Source: Paludibacteraceae bacterium (GTDB taxonomy: Bacteria > Bacteroidota > Bacteroidia > Bacteroidales > Paludibacteraceae). Taken from it: DNA of 64,000 nucleotides. Shown here piece by piece: positions 15,013 through 23,676 of the stretch; position 1 is the first letter of the stretch, and the number at the start of each line of letters is the position of its first letter. A program made the translations under genes and the position numbers. The stretch lies in NCBI GenBank assembly GCA_017417025.1, contig JAFPZY010000028.1, positions 1 through 64,000 on the forward strand, given 5' to 3'. The notes beneath the pieces were generated by a model. The model saw only the letters and a list, made by a program, of their open reading frames with translations, was not told where the DNA came from and made no database searches.

Positions 15013-16823
15013 ATTTTCCTGCATTTCGTCTTTAGATATTCCTGTTCTTCATTGCTGAGGAGCGGCGCTATTTCGCGGAAGACGCGCTCGTGGTAGTTGT
15101 TGAGCCAGTCTTTCTCCTCCTGCGTCAGCATGGCTGTGTCGATGAGGCGGGTGTCGTAGAAACATAGCGTCAGCGTCTCAAACTCGTAATACTCCTCGCC
15201 CGTTGTACGCTCGCTGACTCCGCCGGCAGGCACCGTGAGAACAAGGTTCTCTGTGCGGATACCATACTCCCCTGCGCGGTAAATACCGGGCTCGTCGGAG
15301 AAGATATTGCCCTTGCGAATCGGGTTTGTGTTATTGTCCGTGCGTATATTCGCAGGACCCTCGTGGCAGCCCATAAAGTGCCCCACCCCATGACCTGTGC
15401 CGTGGCCGTAGGTGATGCCTTCCTGCCACATAAACTGGTGTGCGAGCACGTCAAGCTGGTTGCCGCGCGTGCCTTTGGGGAAACGCGCCTGAGCAAGTGC
15501 GATGTGCCCCTTGAGGACAAGCGTGAAATCGTGGCGCACGTTGCCGGGGATGTTGCGCGGGTCGCCCACCCAGACTGTGCGGGTGATGTCGGTGGTGCCG
15601 TCCAGATACTGTCCGCCAGAGTCAAGCAGCAGCACTCCGTCGCCATCTATGCGGGCGCAGGTCTCCGGCTCGGCATGATAGTGGACTATGGCACCGTTGC
15701 CCTGCCAGCCGGCTATGGTGCAGAAACTTTCGTCCGTGAAGTTCTCGCCCTGTGCACGCAGTTCGTGCAGGCGCGCAGCCAGTGTCAGTTCGGTCTGCGG
15801 AGCAGACAAAGCCTCCGTCTCGAGCCAGCGGAAAAAGCGTGTGAGAGCCACGCCATCGCGCTTCATGGCGCGGCGAGTGCCCTCCTGCTCAACATCGTTC
15901 TTCACCGACATCATCACCTGCACCGGCGACGGCGACACATTGCGCACCGTCCTGTCCTGACGCTGCATAACAGCCTCATACAGAGCCTCGTTCACTCTTG
16001 CCCCGTCTGCCATCACCGTCTGTGCGTCAATCTGTTGCAGGTAGCGGCGGATGTCGGTGTACGGCCGCAGGCTGACTCCTTGCTGCTTGAGTGAAGCCTG
16101 TGTGCCGGAGTCTGTCTTGCGCGGGTCGATAAAGAGCGTGCAGCAGGCCTTCTCCACAACGCAATAGCCTGTAACACAGGGAGTATAATCAACATCAGTG
16201 CCGCGTATGTTCAGCAGCCAGCCTGTTTCGTCCAGCGCGGAAATGACCATCGCGTCACAGCGTTTGTCGTCAAGCACCTTGCGCACGCGCGCCAGCTTGC
16301 TCTCTGTGCTTTCGCCCGACCAGCACTCCTTATATATATATAGCTTGTCAAGCGGCATCTCGGGGCGGCCGTCCGTCCAGAGCGGGGCTATCAGGTCGTG
16401 CGACTCAAGGCGCAAACCGCCCTCTGCAAGTTGCTTTTTCAGCGCGCTGTAGCTGTTGATGCTGTACATCTCGGGGTTCACGCCTACCGCAGCACCGCTA
16501 TGCCCGTAATGTGCTGCCAGAAATTCGGCTATGCTCGGGCAGTCCACATCCGACTCGCGCATCAGTTCCACACCCGTGCCCGCCAGTTCGTCCTCTGCCT
16601 GAAGATAATAGCGGCTGTCGGTCCAGAGTAAAGCACTGTCTGTTGTCACCACTGCCGTGCCGCTCTCGCCTGTGAAGCCACTGAGCCACTGCATCTCCTG
16701 CCAGTGAGGAGCCATGTACTCCGAGGCGTGCGGGTCGGTGCCGGGCACTATATAGGCGGCAAGTTTCTTCTCCGCCATCAGCTGCCGCAGTGCGGCTATG
16801 CGTTGTGCTGTTTCCGTCTTCAT
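15009..16823 (-). CDS. aminopeptidase P (Xaa-Pro aminopeptidase, M24B)
   Basis: Metallopeptidase that removes the N-terminal residue before proline, probably cytoplasmic as no signal peptide is present. At 604 residues it has the long three-domain form. Two creatinase-like N-terminal domains are followed by the pita-bread catalytic domain. Metal ligands are visible in DSGGQYLDGTTDITRT (two Asp), GHGTGHGVGHFMGCHEGP (His), DEPGIY (Glu) and GIRTENLV (Glu). It overlaps argS and nadC by four bases on either side, showing translational coupling. Confidence 0.93.
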   Translation of the reverse strand: MKTETAQRIAALRQLMAEKKLAAYIVPGTDPHASEYMAPHWQEMQWLSGFTGESGTAVVTTDSALLWTDSRYYLQAEDELAGTGVELMRESDVDCPSIAEFLAAHYGHSGAAVGVNPEMYSINSYSALKKQLAEGGLRLESHDLIAPLWTDGRPEMPLDKLYIYKECWSGESTESKLARVRKVLDDKRCDAMVISALDETGWLLNIRGTDVDYTPCVTGYCVVEKACCTLFIDPRKTDSGTQASLKQQGVSLRPYTDIRRYLQQIDAQTVMADGARVNEALYEAVMQRQDRTVRNVSPSPVQVMMSVKNDVEQEGTRRAMKRDGVALTRFFRWLETEALSAPQTELTLAARLHELRAQGENFTDESFCTIAGWQGNGAIVHYHAEPETCARIDGDGVLLLDSGGQYLDGTTDITRTVWVGDPRNIPGNVRHDFTLVLKGHIALAQARFPKGTRGNQLDVLAHQFMWQEGITYGHGTGHGVGHFMGCHEGPANIRTDNNTNPIRKGNIFSDEPGIYRAGEYGIRTENLVLTVPAGGVSERTTGEEYYEFETLTLCFYDTRLIDTAMLTQEEKDWLNNYHERVFREIAPLLSNEEQEYLKTKCRKI

Positions 16824-17683
16824 AGTTTTACGGCTTTGAAGCTCATATCCAGTGATTTGAATGAGTGCGTCAGTGCTCCTACCGACACAAAGTCCACACC
16901 TGTCTCTGCATAGGCGCGTATGGTGTCAAGCCGGATGTTGCCGCTGCTCTCTATCTCCACGTACTTGTCTGATTTCCAGCCGCGTATAAGCCGCACAGCC
17001 TCGCGCGTCTGCTCGGGGGTGAAGTTGTCGAGCATCAGGCGGTCGGGGATGCCGGTGCCAAGAGCCTCCTCTATCTCACGTGTGTTGCGGGTCTCCACTT
17101 CGATGCGCAGGTCAAGGTCTTTGCGGCGGCAGTAGTCGCGTGCGCCGGTGAGGGCGGCTGTCACGCCGCCGGCAAAGTCTATATGGTTGTCTTTGAGCAA
17201 TATCATGTCAAAGAGTCCGATGCGGTGGTTCATGCCGCCGCCTATACGCACGGCCTCTTTCTCCAGATAACGCAGTCCGGGGGTCGTCTTGCGGGTGTCG
17301 AGCACATGGCACCCCGTGTCGGCGATGAGCGACTGATAGGTGTGCGTCGTGGTCGCTATGCCGGACATGCGCTGCATGATGTTGAGCATCGTCCGCTCCA
17401 CCTGAAGCAGGCTCAGTTCCTTGCCATAGACGCGGAAAGCGATGTCGCCCGGCTTGACCGCGTCACCGTCTTTCAGCAGCTGCTCCATGCGCAGCTCGGG
17501 GTCGAAATAGTTGATTACTTCTTTTGCCACTTCCACGCCGGCAAGTACACCTTCCGCCTTGATGAGCACCTGCTGGCAGCCCTCTTTGTCAGGCGGTATG
17601 CAGCACAGCGAAGTGTGGTCGCCGTCCCTGATGTCTTCCTCAAACCAGATTGCAATAAGTTTTCTCAGTTCTGTTTTATCCAT
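16820..17683 (-). CDS. nadC: quinolinate phosphoribosyltransferase (carboxylating)
   Basis: Converts quinolinate and PRPP to nicotinate mononucleotide in de novo NAD synthesis; cytoplasmic, 287 residues. The active-site block DTRKTTPGLRYLEKEAV (near 130) continues into GGGMNHRIGLFDMILLKDNH. Later come EVETRN (near 190), LMLDNFTPE and ESSGNI, with the C-terminal GVDFVSVGALTHS. These follow the NadC family closely. It is the third gene of a minus-strand run headed by a toxin-antitoxin pair, from which it is separated by 45 bases. I see no separate promoter in that gap. Confidence 0.95.
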   Translation of the reverse strand: MDKTELRKLIAIWFEEDIRDGDHTSLCCIPPDKEGCQQVLIKAEGVLAGVEVAKEVINYFDPELRMEQLLKDGDAVKPGDIAFRVYGKELSLLQVERTMLNIMQRMSGIATTTHTYQSLIADTGCHVLDTRKTTPGLRYLEKEAVRIGGGMNHRIGLFDMILLKDNHIDFAGGVTAALTGARDYCRRKDLDLRIEVETRNTREIEEALGTGIPDRLMLDNFTPEQTREAVRLIRGWKSDKYVEIESSGNIRLDTIRAYAETGVDFVSVGALTHSFKSLDMSFKAVKL

Positions 17684-17728
17684 AAATATATAATGTTCAG
17701 TCGTTTGTGTATTGATTTTTCCGCCCCT

Positions 17729-18004
17729 TTACTTGTCTTCATAGTGCCCGTAGGTCGTGAGAATGAGCACTATGATTTCCTTGTCTAAAATACGATAAAC
17801 CAAACGGTGTTTTTTGCTTATTTCCCTGCTCCAGCGGCCTTCGGGTTTGCCTTTTAGGGGTTCAGGATGCCCCGTGCCGGTTTTTGGATGCTCGCGTAAC
17901 TCTTCTAAAAAACGGAGGGCTTTCTGAAAAGCCTTTGGCTCACTTTTGGCAAGTCTGACAAGTCCCTGATTGGCCTCATCTGTATATCTTAACTCATATA
18001 TCAT
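17729..18004 (-). CDS. Txe/YoeB-type toxin (RelE superfamily)
   Basis: A 91-residue ribosome-dependent mRNA interferase by family. It contains the characteristic GTGHPEPLKG segment (about residues 43-52), GRWSREISKKHRLVYRI (57-72) and the C-terminal TTYGHYEDK with the His-Tyr pair used in catalysis. Basic residues near 57-67 would bind RNA. It follows the antitoxin with an 11-base overlap, the standard arrangement for the YoeB family. Confidence 0.92.
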   Translation of the reverse strand: MIYELRYTDEANQGLVRLAKSEPKAFQKALRFLEELREHPKTGTGHPEPLKGKPEGRWSREISKKHRLVYRILDKEIIVLILTTYGHYEDK

Positions 18005-18254
18005 AGCCGCATCTCTTCAGCATTTCCGTGACAGATTCCCCTGGCTGCTGCACTGTATATTGTCCGCGCTTGTATTGTTCTTCCGCTTTTTCCACATGCG
18101 CGTAAAACTCCTCTTTTGTCATGCGCGAAGGGTCGTCCGCCATTTGCTTGGCAAGACGCGAAAGATATTTGGCAGCTTTCCTGAGCAGCCCTTCGTCCTC
18201 TGAAATGATTCCGAGGCTACGATAAATATCCGTATTCAATTGTAATGCAGTCAT
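17994..18254 (-). CDS. antitoxin of the YoeB-type pair
   Basis: An 86-residue acidic protein next to and overlapping the toxin gene. The N-terminal part (LNTDIYRSLGIISEDEGLLRKAAKYL) resembles antitoxin families of Bacteroidota. The C-terminal part ends VTEMLKRCGYDI and probably neutralises the toxin. The start at 18254 (MTALQLN) lies just downstream of the promoter at 18282-18313; the frame is open further upstream but that extension would precede the promoter. Family assignment rests on position as much as on sequence. Confidence 0.82.
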   Translation of the reverse strand: MTALQLNTDIYRSLGIISEDEGLLRKAAKYLSRLAKQMADDPSRMTKEEFYAHVEKAEEQYKRGQYTVQQPGESVTEMLKRCGYDI

Positions 18255-18281
18255 ATAACTACGGTTTACTCTAATTCGCTG

Positions 18282-18313
18282 CAAAGGTAATGTTTTTTTT
18301 TGAGATATGCAAG
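18282..18313 (-). promoter_or_regulatory. promoter of the toxin-antitoxin pair
   Basis: On the minus strand CTTG (18310-18313) and TACCTTTG (18282-18289) are 20 bases apart. With no evident terminator before nadC, the same promoter may also serve nadC, the peptidase and argS. Confidence 0.75.
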
Positions 18314-18436
18314 TTTTTGCGCATTTTTTGGCAGAGACGCGCGTTTTGGAGGCTTTTTTGACAAAGAGCCGGACTAACGTGAGATTGGTATGGTTTTTGT
18401 TGTTTGTAATTGTTGATATAATTTGGTTGTGAGAAC

Positions 18437-19303
18437 ATGAAGAATGTAGCATTGGTTTGTTCGAGCGGCAGCAGCCGTGGATTGGCGCAGATTGGCGCAA
18501 TCGAAGTGCTGCAGGAACGCGGTTACAATATTACGTCGGTGGCGGGATGCTCGGTCGGAGCTATAGTGGGAGGCATGTGCGCCGCCGGCAAAATGGAGGA
18601 ACTGAAGCAGTTCTTCCTCGACATCGACAAACGCCGCATGTTGCAGCTGACCGACTTTTCCGTTACCACATCCCACCTCGTCAAAGGCGACAAACTGCTT
18701 GAGGCGTTCAGCGGAATTGTCCCCGACGCACGCATTGAAGACCTGCCTGTCCCCCTCTCGCTTATCGCCACCGACGTGCTCACCGGACGCGAGTTTGTCT
18801 TCCGCTCCGGCGATCTGTGCACTGCCATACGCGCATCTTTCTCGCTCCCTGTGGTGCTGCGGCCCGTGGAGTATCAGGGCATGCTGCTCATGGACGGCGG
18901 ACTCACCAACCCGCTGCCCCTCAACCGCGTCAAGCGCACCAACGGCGACCTGCTCGTTGCTCTCAACGTGAGCGCGCCGCTGGAGCAGGAACCGCAGTCT
19001 GCCGAATGGGAGCAACCCTCGCTCCTCCAGCGTCTGGAGAAACTCCTGGGACGCACAACCCCAAACAGGAGCGAGGCGCACCAAAGCGAAGTAAGCGGCT
19101 ATGCCGACATTCTCGACCGCGCGTCCGACATCATGCTCGTGCAAAACGCTGAATTAGTGAAAACTATCTGCCCGCCGGACATGGAGATGGACATACCCAT
19201 CAACCGTTTCGGCAGTTACGACTACGACCATGCCGGAGAACTCATAGCCTATGGCAGGCAGCTCATGTCCGCCGAAATCGACCGCTATGAAGCAGGACTT
19301 TAG
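18437..19303 (+). CDS. patatin-like phospholipase (RssA-like)
   Basis: Serine lipid acyl hydrolase with a Ser-Asp dyad, 288 residues. The oxyanion loop reads CSSGSSRG (residues 8-15) in place of the usual Gly-rich GGGxRG. The nucleophile motif is GCSVG with Ser39. The dyad Asp lies in DGGLTNPLP at about residue 153. There is no signal peptide, so it is likely cytoplasmic or peripheral. The insert of about residues 180-220 is polar and variable. The physiological substrate is unknown. Confidence 0.9.
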   Translation: MKNVALVCSSGSSRGLAQIGAIEVLQERGYNITSVAGCSVGAIVGGMCAAGKMEELKQFFLDIDKRRMLQLTDFSVTTSHLVKGDKLLEAFSGIVPDARIEDLPVPLSLIATDVLTGREFVFRSGDLCTAIRASFSLPVVLRPVEYQGMLLMDGGLTNPLPLNRVKRTNGDLLVALNVSAPLEQEPQSAEWEQPSLLQRLEKLLGRTTPNRSEAHQSEVSGYADILDRASDIMLVQNAELVKTICPPDMEMDIPINRFGSYDYDHAGELIAYGRQLMSAEIDRYEAGL

Positions 19304-19332
19304 GACTTTTCTCACATTTTTTTCGCCAAACA

Positions 19333-19364
19333 CTTGCATTTCCCGAAAAAATGTTGTATCTTTG
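19333..19364 (+). promoter_or_regulatory. promoter for the gene at 19522
   Basis: CTTG at 19333-19336 and TATCTTTG at 19357-19364, 20 bases apart. Transcription would start near 19371, giving a leader of about 150 bases before the ATG at 19522. That is long for so small a gene. Confidence 0.75.
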
Positions 19365-19521
19365 CAACTCGAAATCATTCACTTCTCATACAGGGCGAAT
19401 TTAACGCCGGAACACTCCCCCGTGACGCAAAATCAGACTGACGAGACACTATCGACAGACTATCGGGTCGGGTCATCTCCGTGTTGATACGCTTGTGTAT
19501 GCCTGCTAATACCGTTATACA

Positions 19522-19878
19522 ATGGGCAAAATCGACTTGAACAAGAAATACAAATCCTATACGGGCAAACTCCCGCCCAACGACCATCGTCTCTACATCA
19601 CTAAACGCTTTGGCGAGACCATCATCTCCCATTGCCCCGAGCACCGCGACCCCGCCTCTGTCACGCAGGCGCAGCGCCGTGCTTTTGCCCTCATCAAGCA
19701 GGCTTCCGCGCTTGCCGATGCTGACTTGCGCGACGGACAGAAGCGTGAAGAATGGCTCCGCCGGCGCAATGCTGACATTGCCGCTTCCGGCAAGTACAAG
19801 ACTCTCCGTGGCTATGTCATTGCCTCTTACAGGCAGCACCTCAACGACTCTGACACGCCGGAAAGCAGCGAAAACTGA
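19522..19878 (+). CDS. small basic protein of unknown function
   Basis: A 118-residue product I do not recognise. It is rich in Lys and Arg, probably helical (residues 48-95) and has no signal peptide or membrane segment. Its codon use matches the neighbouring housekeeping genes. It has its own well-formed promoter and is followed 43 bases on by the promoter of tyrS, so it is likely monocistronic. The real-gene call rests on promoter, codon use and length. The protein composition would suit nucleic-acid or ribosome binding, but that is only a guess. Confidence 0.65.
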   Translation: MGKIDLNKKYKSYTGKLPPNDHRLYITKRFGETIISHCPEHRDPASVTQAQRRAFALIKQASALADADLRDGQKREEWLRRRNADIAASGKYKTLRGYVIASYRQHLNDSDTPESSEN

Positions 19879-19896
19879 GAAAATATGCAGCCTTTT

Positions 19897-19928
19897 CTTG
19901 CGCAAATAAGAAAAAGTCTGTATCTTTG
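19897..19928 (+). promoter_or_regulatory. promoter of tyrS
   Basis: CTTG at 19897-19900 and TATCTTTG at 19921-19928 with a 20-base spacer. The leader to the ATG at 20024 is about 90 bases. Confidence 0.78.
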
Positions 19929-20023
19929 CAGCCTGAAATTTGTCGCCCGCGCCTGACACCAGCCATGCCGGACCGGAGACCATACACAAACAAGAAAAAG
20001 ACTATACTAAACAGAATATAAAG

Positions 20024-21322
20024 ATGAAGAATTTCGTAGAAGAACTCCGATGGAGAGGCATGCTGCAGGACATCATGCCCGGCACCGAGGAACAACTGAT
20101 GAAAGAACAGACCACCGCCTACGTGGGCATAGACCCCACGGCGGACAGCCTGCATATAGGCCATTTGTGCGGCATTATGATGCTCCGCCACCTGCAACGC
20201 TGCGGTCACAAACCCATTGCCCTCATTGGAGGCGCTACTGGCATGATTGGCGACCCGAGCGGCAAATCTGCCGAGCGTAACCTCCTGACTGAAGAGACTT
20301 TGCGCCACAACCAGGAGTGCATCAAAAAGCAGCTTGCCAAGTTCCTCGACTTTGGCAGCGACGCTCCCAATGCCGCCGAACTGGTCAATAACTACGACTG
20401 GATGAAGAACTTCACCTTCCTTGACTTCGCGCGCGAAGTCGGCAAACTCATAACGGTCAATTACATGATGGCGAAAGACAGCGTGAAAAAGCGCTTCAAC
20501 GGCGAGTTTGCACAGGGCATGTCCTTCACCGAGTTCACCTACCAGCTCCTGCAGGGCTACGACTTCGTCTGGCTCAACGAGCACAAAAACTGCCTCATGC
20601 AGATGGGAGGAAGCGACCAGTGGGGGAACATCACCACCGGCATCGAGCTGATGCGCAAGATGAACGGCAAGACTGCCTTCGCCCTCACCTGCCCACTCAT
20701 CACCAAAGCCGACGGAGGAAAATTCGGAAAGACCGAGAGCGGAAACATCTGGCTCGACCGCCGTTACACCTCCCCCTACAAGTTCTACCAGTTCTGGCTG
20801 AACGTAAGCGACGCGGACGCGGAGCGCTACATCAAGATTTTCACCTCTCTCGAGCACGAGGAGATTGACGCGCTTGTCGCCGAACATCAGGCCGCACCGC
20901 ATTTGCGCCTGCTCCAGAAGCGCCTGGCAAAGGAAGTGACCGTCATGGTGCACAGCGAGGAAGACTACAACGCCGCCGTCGAAGCAAGCAGCATCCTCTT
21001 TGGCAACGCCACTGCCGATGCTCTGCGCAAACTGGACGAGGAGACTTTCCTGCAGGTGTTCGAGGGCGTGGAGAGGTACGACATACCGCGCTGCGAACTG
21101 GAGGCCGGCATAGCCCCGCTTGACCTGCTCGCGGAAAAGACCGCCATCTTCCCCAGCAAAGGCGAAGCGCGCAAGATGATACAGGCCAACGGCTTCAGCA
21201 TGAACAAGGAGAAACTCACCGACCCGCAGACTCCGCTCACCACAGCCAACCTGCTGAACGGCAAGTACCTGCTCTTCCAGAAAGGCAAGAAAAGCTACTA
21301 TCTCGTCGTCTGCACAGACTGA
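20024..21322 (+). CDS. tyrS: tyrosine--tRNA ligase
   Basis: Class I cytoplasmic synthetase for tRNA-Tyr, 432 residues. The HIGH motif is in [10 protein letters not shown] (near residue 45). Tyrosine and ATP pocket blocks follow: [22 protein letters not shown] and GGSDQWGNI. The KMSKS loop appears as KFGKTESGN (near 230). The C-terminal S4 RNA-binding domain is at about 355-432 and includes [12 protein letters not shown]. The ATG at 20024 matches the family start ([13 protein letters not shown]). The frame runs back to a TTG at 19940, close to the promoter, which is unlikely to be used. Confidence 0.96.
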   Translation: MKNFVEELRWRGMLQDIMPGTEEQLMKEQTTAYVGIDPTADSLHIGHLCGIMMLRHLQRCGHKPIALIGGATGMIGDPSGKSAERNLLTEETLRHNQECIKKQLAKFLDFGSDAPNAAELVNNYDWMKNFTFLDFAREVGKLITVNYMMAKDSVKKRFNGEFAQGMSFTEFTYQLLQGYDFVWLNEHKNCLMQMGGSDQWGNITTGIELMRKMNGKTAFALTCPLITKADGGKFGKTESGNIWLDRRYTSPYKFYQFWLNVSDADAERYIKIFTSLEHEEIDALVAEHQAAPHLRLLQKRLAKEVTVMVHSEEDYNAAVEASSILFGNATADALRKLDEETFLQVFEGVERYDIPRCELEAGIAPLDLLAEKTAIFPSKGEARKMIQANGFSMNKEKLTDPQTPLTTANLLNGKYLLFQKGKKSYYLVVCTD

Positions 21323-21334
21323 CTCCCCCTTTCT

Positions 21335-21443
21335 GACTGACAATAAAACCGGACTGACATAAAACAAGGTCGGCAATAAACACAGACTGACATAAAACTG
21401 GGATGGCAACAGACACTGACTGACATAAAGCCTGACTGACAAC
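21335..21443. repeat. 33-base tandem repeat with GACTGACA core
   Basis: The word GACTGACA recurs at 21335, 21352, 21385, 21418 and 21434. The spacings are 17, 33, 33 and 16, so full units are 33 bases with half-units at either end. The array lies between the tyrS stop codon and the terminator. Confidence 0.8.
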
Positions 21444-21469
21444 AAAAGCGGCGCGTCCGCGCCGCTTTT
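21444..21469. terminator. strong bidirectional terminator between tyrS and the glycan operon
   Basis: AAAAGCGGCGCG (21444-21455) and CGCGCCGCTTTT (21458-21469) are perfect complements around a two-base centre. The A-run on one side and T-run on the other let it work in both directions: for tyrS on the plus strand and for the 25-kb operon on the minus strand. The last operon gene's stop codon touches it. Confidence 0.88.
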
Positions 21470-22449
21470 CATTTGCCCTTCAAGTGCATCAGCAAGCAAT
21501 ATAGCGATGGCGACACATTGATTATCTGTGCCTTACGCTTGGCTGACTTTGTGAGATGGAAATATGACAGCGGGTAAACGCCGAGTGCTTTTATCCTGTC
21601 GAGCCACGCACGCCGCTCCTCATAAAAAAGCTCCGCGATAGTTGCTAATATGCTGACAATCATGGTGGACACCATGCCGTCAAACCAGCGCCGGTCAGAC
21701 ACCGCCTGTGCCTGCCTGTGGAGGTTGCCGATGATGGTCAGGCGGTCGTTGAGAGCCTTGCGTTTCTTGGTGAGGTCTGAATTTTGAGTAATGGAGCCTT
21801 GACGCAGCAGATAGTTATATACCACTGTATCTATGGACGTTACGCGTTTTGCCTGTAATAGCATGCGGGGAGTCCAGTCCACGTCCTCAAAGTATATCCC
21901 GCGTGTGAAAGTCGGCACCAGCTCGCGCCTGACGATGAACTGCACCACATAACACGCTGTCCCTAACCGCTCATTGAGGAATGTCAGTCCGTCGCACACC
22001 TCGTCGCGGTAATCCACAAATGGCTTGAAGGACTTGTTCGGATTGAACACCTCACCTTGCTCATTGACATTCTGATAGTTAAAGCGCAGCACATCAAGGT
22101 CGTCCCGCTGCATTCTCACAACGAGTGATTGGATTACACCTGCCTCTATATAGTCGTCTGAATCAACAAACATTATGTATTTCCCGCCAGCGGCGCGGAT
22201 ACCGCTGTTGCGGGCCTCGCTCAGGCCTGCGTTAGGCTGGTGAATAACTCTTATATTCTTGACTTTCAACTCTCCCCTTTCCGCTTTCATGCCATACTCG
22301 TCACAGATGGCACTGCTTTCGTCGGTAGAACCGTCATCTACGAGAATTATCTCGTAGTCATCATAATCCTGCGCAAGAAGGCTGTCAATGCACTTGCGCA
22401 GATAGCTCTGCACATTATATACCGGAACTATGATAGATATTATTGGCAT
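21469..22449 (-). CDS. glycosyltransferase family 2
   Basis: GT-A fold transferase, 326 residues, last gene of the glycan operon. It starts with the family motif ISIIVPVYNVQSYLRKCIDS. The nucleotide-binding stretch is EIILVDDGSTDES (near 40), and the metal-binding motif is MFVDSDDYIE (near 105). The C-terminal third is basic and lacks clear membrane helices, so it is probably cytoplasmic and peripheral. Donor and acceptor are unknown. The gap upstream contains duplicated sequence derived from the end of the preceding gene. Confidence 0.9.
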   Translation of the reverse strand: MPIISIIVPVYNVQSYLRKCIDSLLAQDYDDYEIILVDDGSTDESSAICDEYGMKAERGELKVKNIRVIHQPNAGLSEARNSGIRAAGGKYIMFVDSDDYIEAGVIQSLVVRMQRDDLDVLRFNYQNVNEQGEVFNPNKSFKPFVDYRDEVCDGLTFLNERLGTACYVVQFIVRRELVPTFTRGIYFEDVDWTPRMLLQAKRVTSIDTVVYNYLLRQGSITQNSDLTKKRKALNDRLTIIGNLHRQAQAVSDRRWFDGMVSTMIVSILATIAELFYEERRAWLDRIKALGVYPLSYFHLTKSAKRKAQIINVSPSLYCLLMHLKGK

Positions 22450-22453
22450 GTCT

Positions 22454-22562
22454 TTCAGTGCTTTAAGTGTCCAGAGACATTCTTTTTATTCTCCTTTTAT
22501 TCAGTGCTTTAAGTGTCCAGAGACATTCTTTTTATTCAGTGCCTAAAGTCTCCAGAGGTGTT
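22454..22562. repeat. triplicated gene-end sequence
   Basis: A 37-base sequence starting TTCAGTGCTTTAAGTGTCC occurs at 22454-22490 and again, identically, at 22500-22536. A diverged third copy begins at 22535 and includes the stop codon and last codons of the gene at 22543-23676. The copies fill the gap between two operon genes. Confidence 0.88.
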
Positions 22563-23676
22563 GGTTCGATTCTTCTATAATTTTGCCCAATTGATCTGAC
22601 GATACGAACTCCACATCAGGCCAGCGGCGGACAATCTCCTGAAGTAGTTGCCTGAACAGAGGCAGGTTGCGGTCAGTGTTGGCAGGGTCTATTGAGCCTA
22701 TGAAGTTCAGGCGGTGGGCGCATATATTCGCTGCCTTGTGCCACTTGAAGGCTATTTCAATACGACGCAGGCAATCCCCCACCCAATCGTAATTTGGCTT
22801 GGTCGATGGTTCAAAGAAGCAGTTGCGGAAGAGCCGTATAAGCCCCGCCTTAGTCCTCGTCCCCTGAAACCCGCGATATGTAATCCTGATTGTCTGGTCA
22901 TCATCTAACGGCACTTTCTGCTGAAAAGTGCTTTGTATGTACCTCACGCCGTGCTGCACCAGACACGGCTCTATCTTCGGACTCCATGTGTAGGTTGTCG
23001 GCGTAAAAGAGCGGGATTCGTAGCCGAATATATCATGGAAAAGACGCAATGCATCATCAATGATGCCCTCGAACTCCCGAATATCTGCATCTTTCCCCGA
23101 GTCAAACGCCCCCATATAATACCCACGGATAGAGGGATCTACATTGCTTGTCAGTCCCCAAGTCCCCAAGTCAAACGCCATGCGCGTAATCGCATCACCT
23201 TCACGCAAAGTCCGAAGCCACTTCTTCACATACAGATGCTCACGCCCATGACTCTGCGGATGAAAGACTCCTGCCTCCATGCCTGCTTTCCACATCCCGA
23301 ATACCCCCGCATGTGCAGCATCGTGATTGAGTGTTTCCGTAAATGGCTCGAAATAATACTGTGTAAAACCGCTCTCTTTAATCTTGTCAAATACAGGATT
23401 GGCAGACAGCGTATTAGCCGTAATCACAGCCGGATGACCATTCTTGTCCTTTACGGCTTGCAGAACCTCAAACAAGTTCTCCAAGTCATGCCTCGTGGCC
23501 AAATTATCATACTGGCAATAGGAGTCGTGGTCCACGCGAACACCTCTGCGAAGAAACTCATCATAAACTTCACGCGACGGCATACGTATCGTCCCCCAGT
23601 CATCCGACTCAACAACAACCAAATGGCGTTTCGTCCGCCACCCGAACATATTATAAAGTTCTTTTCTCGTCAACAT
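22543..23676 (-). CDS. polysaccharide deacetylase-like protein
   Basis: A 377-residue protein of the glycoside hydrolase/deacetylase (NodB-like) superfamily. The first strand reads HLVVVESDDWGTIRMP, with the Asp pair expected for metal binding and catalysis. A later FHPQSHGREHLYVKKW supplies the His pair (H-x3-H). No signal peptide is present. In a glycan cluster, such proteins usually act on an N-acetyl sugar; the substrate here is unknown. It overlaps the GT2 gene upstream by one base and is followed by the duplicated end sequences. Confidence 0.78.
   Translation of the reverse strand: MLTRKELYNMFGWRTKRHLVVVESDDWGTIRMPSREVYDEFLRRGVRVDHDSYCQYDNLATRHDLENLFEVLQAVKDKNGHPAVITANTLSANPVFDKIKESGFTQYYFEPFTETLNHDAAHAGVFGMWKAGMEAGVFHPQSHGREHLYVKKWLRTLREGDAITRMAFDLGTWGLTSNVDPSIRGYYMGAFDSGKDADIREFEGIIDDALRLFHDIFGYESRSFTPTTYTWSPKIEPCLVQHGVRYIQSTFQQKVPLDDDQTIRITYRGFQGTRTKAGLIRLFRNCFFEPSTKPNYDWVGDCLRRIEIAFKWHKAANICAHRLNFIGSIDPANTDRNLPLFRQLLQEIVRRWPDVEFVSSDQLGKIIEESNQHLWRL

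Noticed and set aside
18396..18425. Possible promoter just before the patatin-like gene
   Set aside because: TTTG and a TATAATTTG-like element are present, but the spacing is about 17 and the -7 element has one base too many; it would also give a near-leaderless mRNA.
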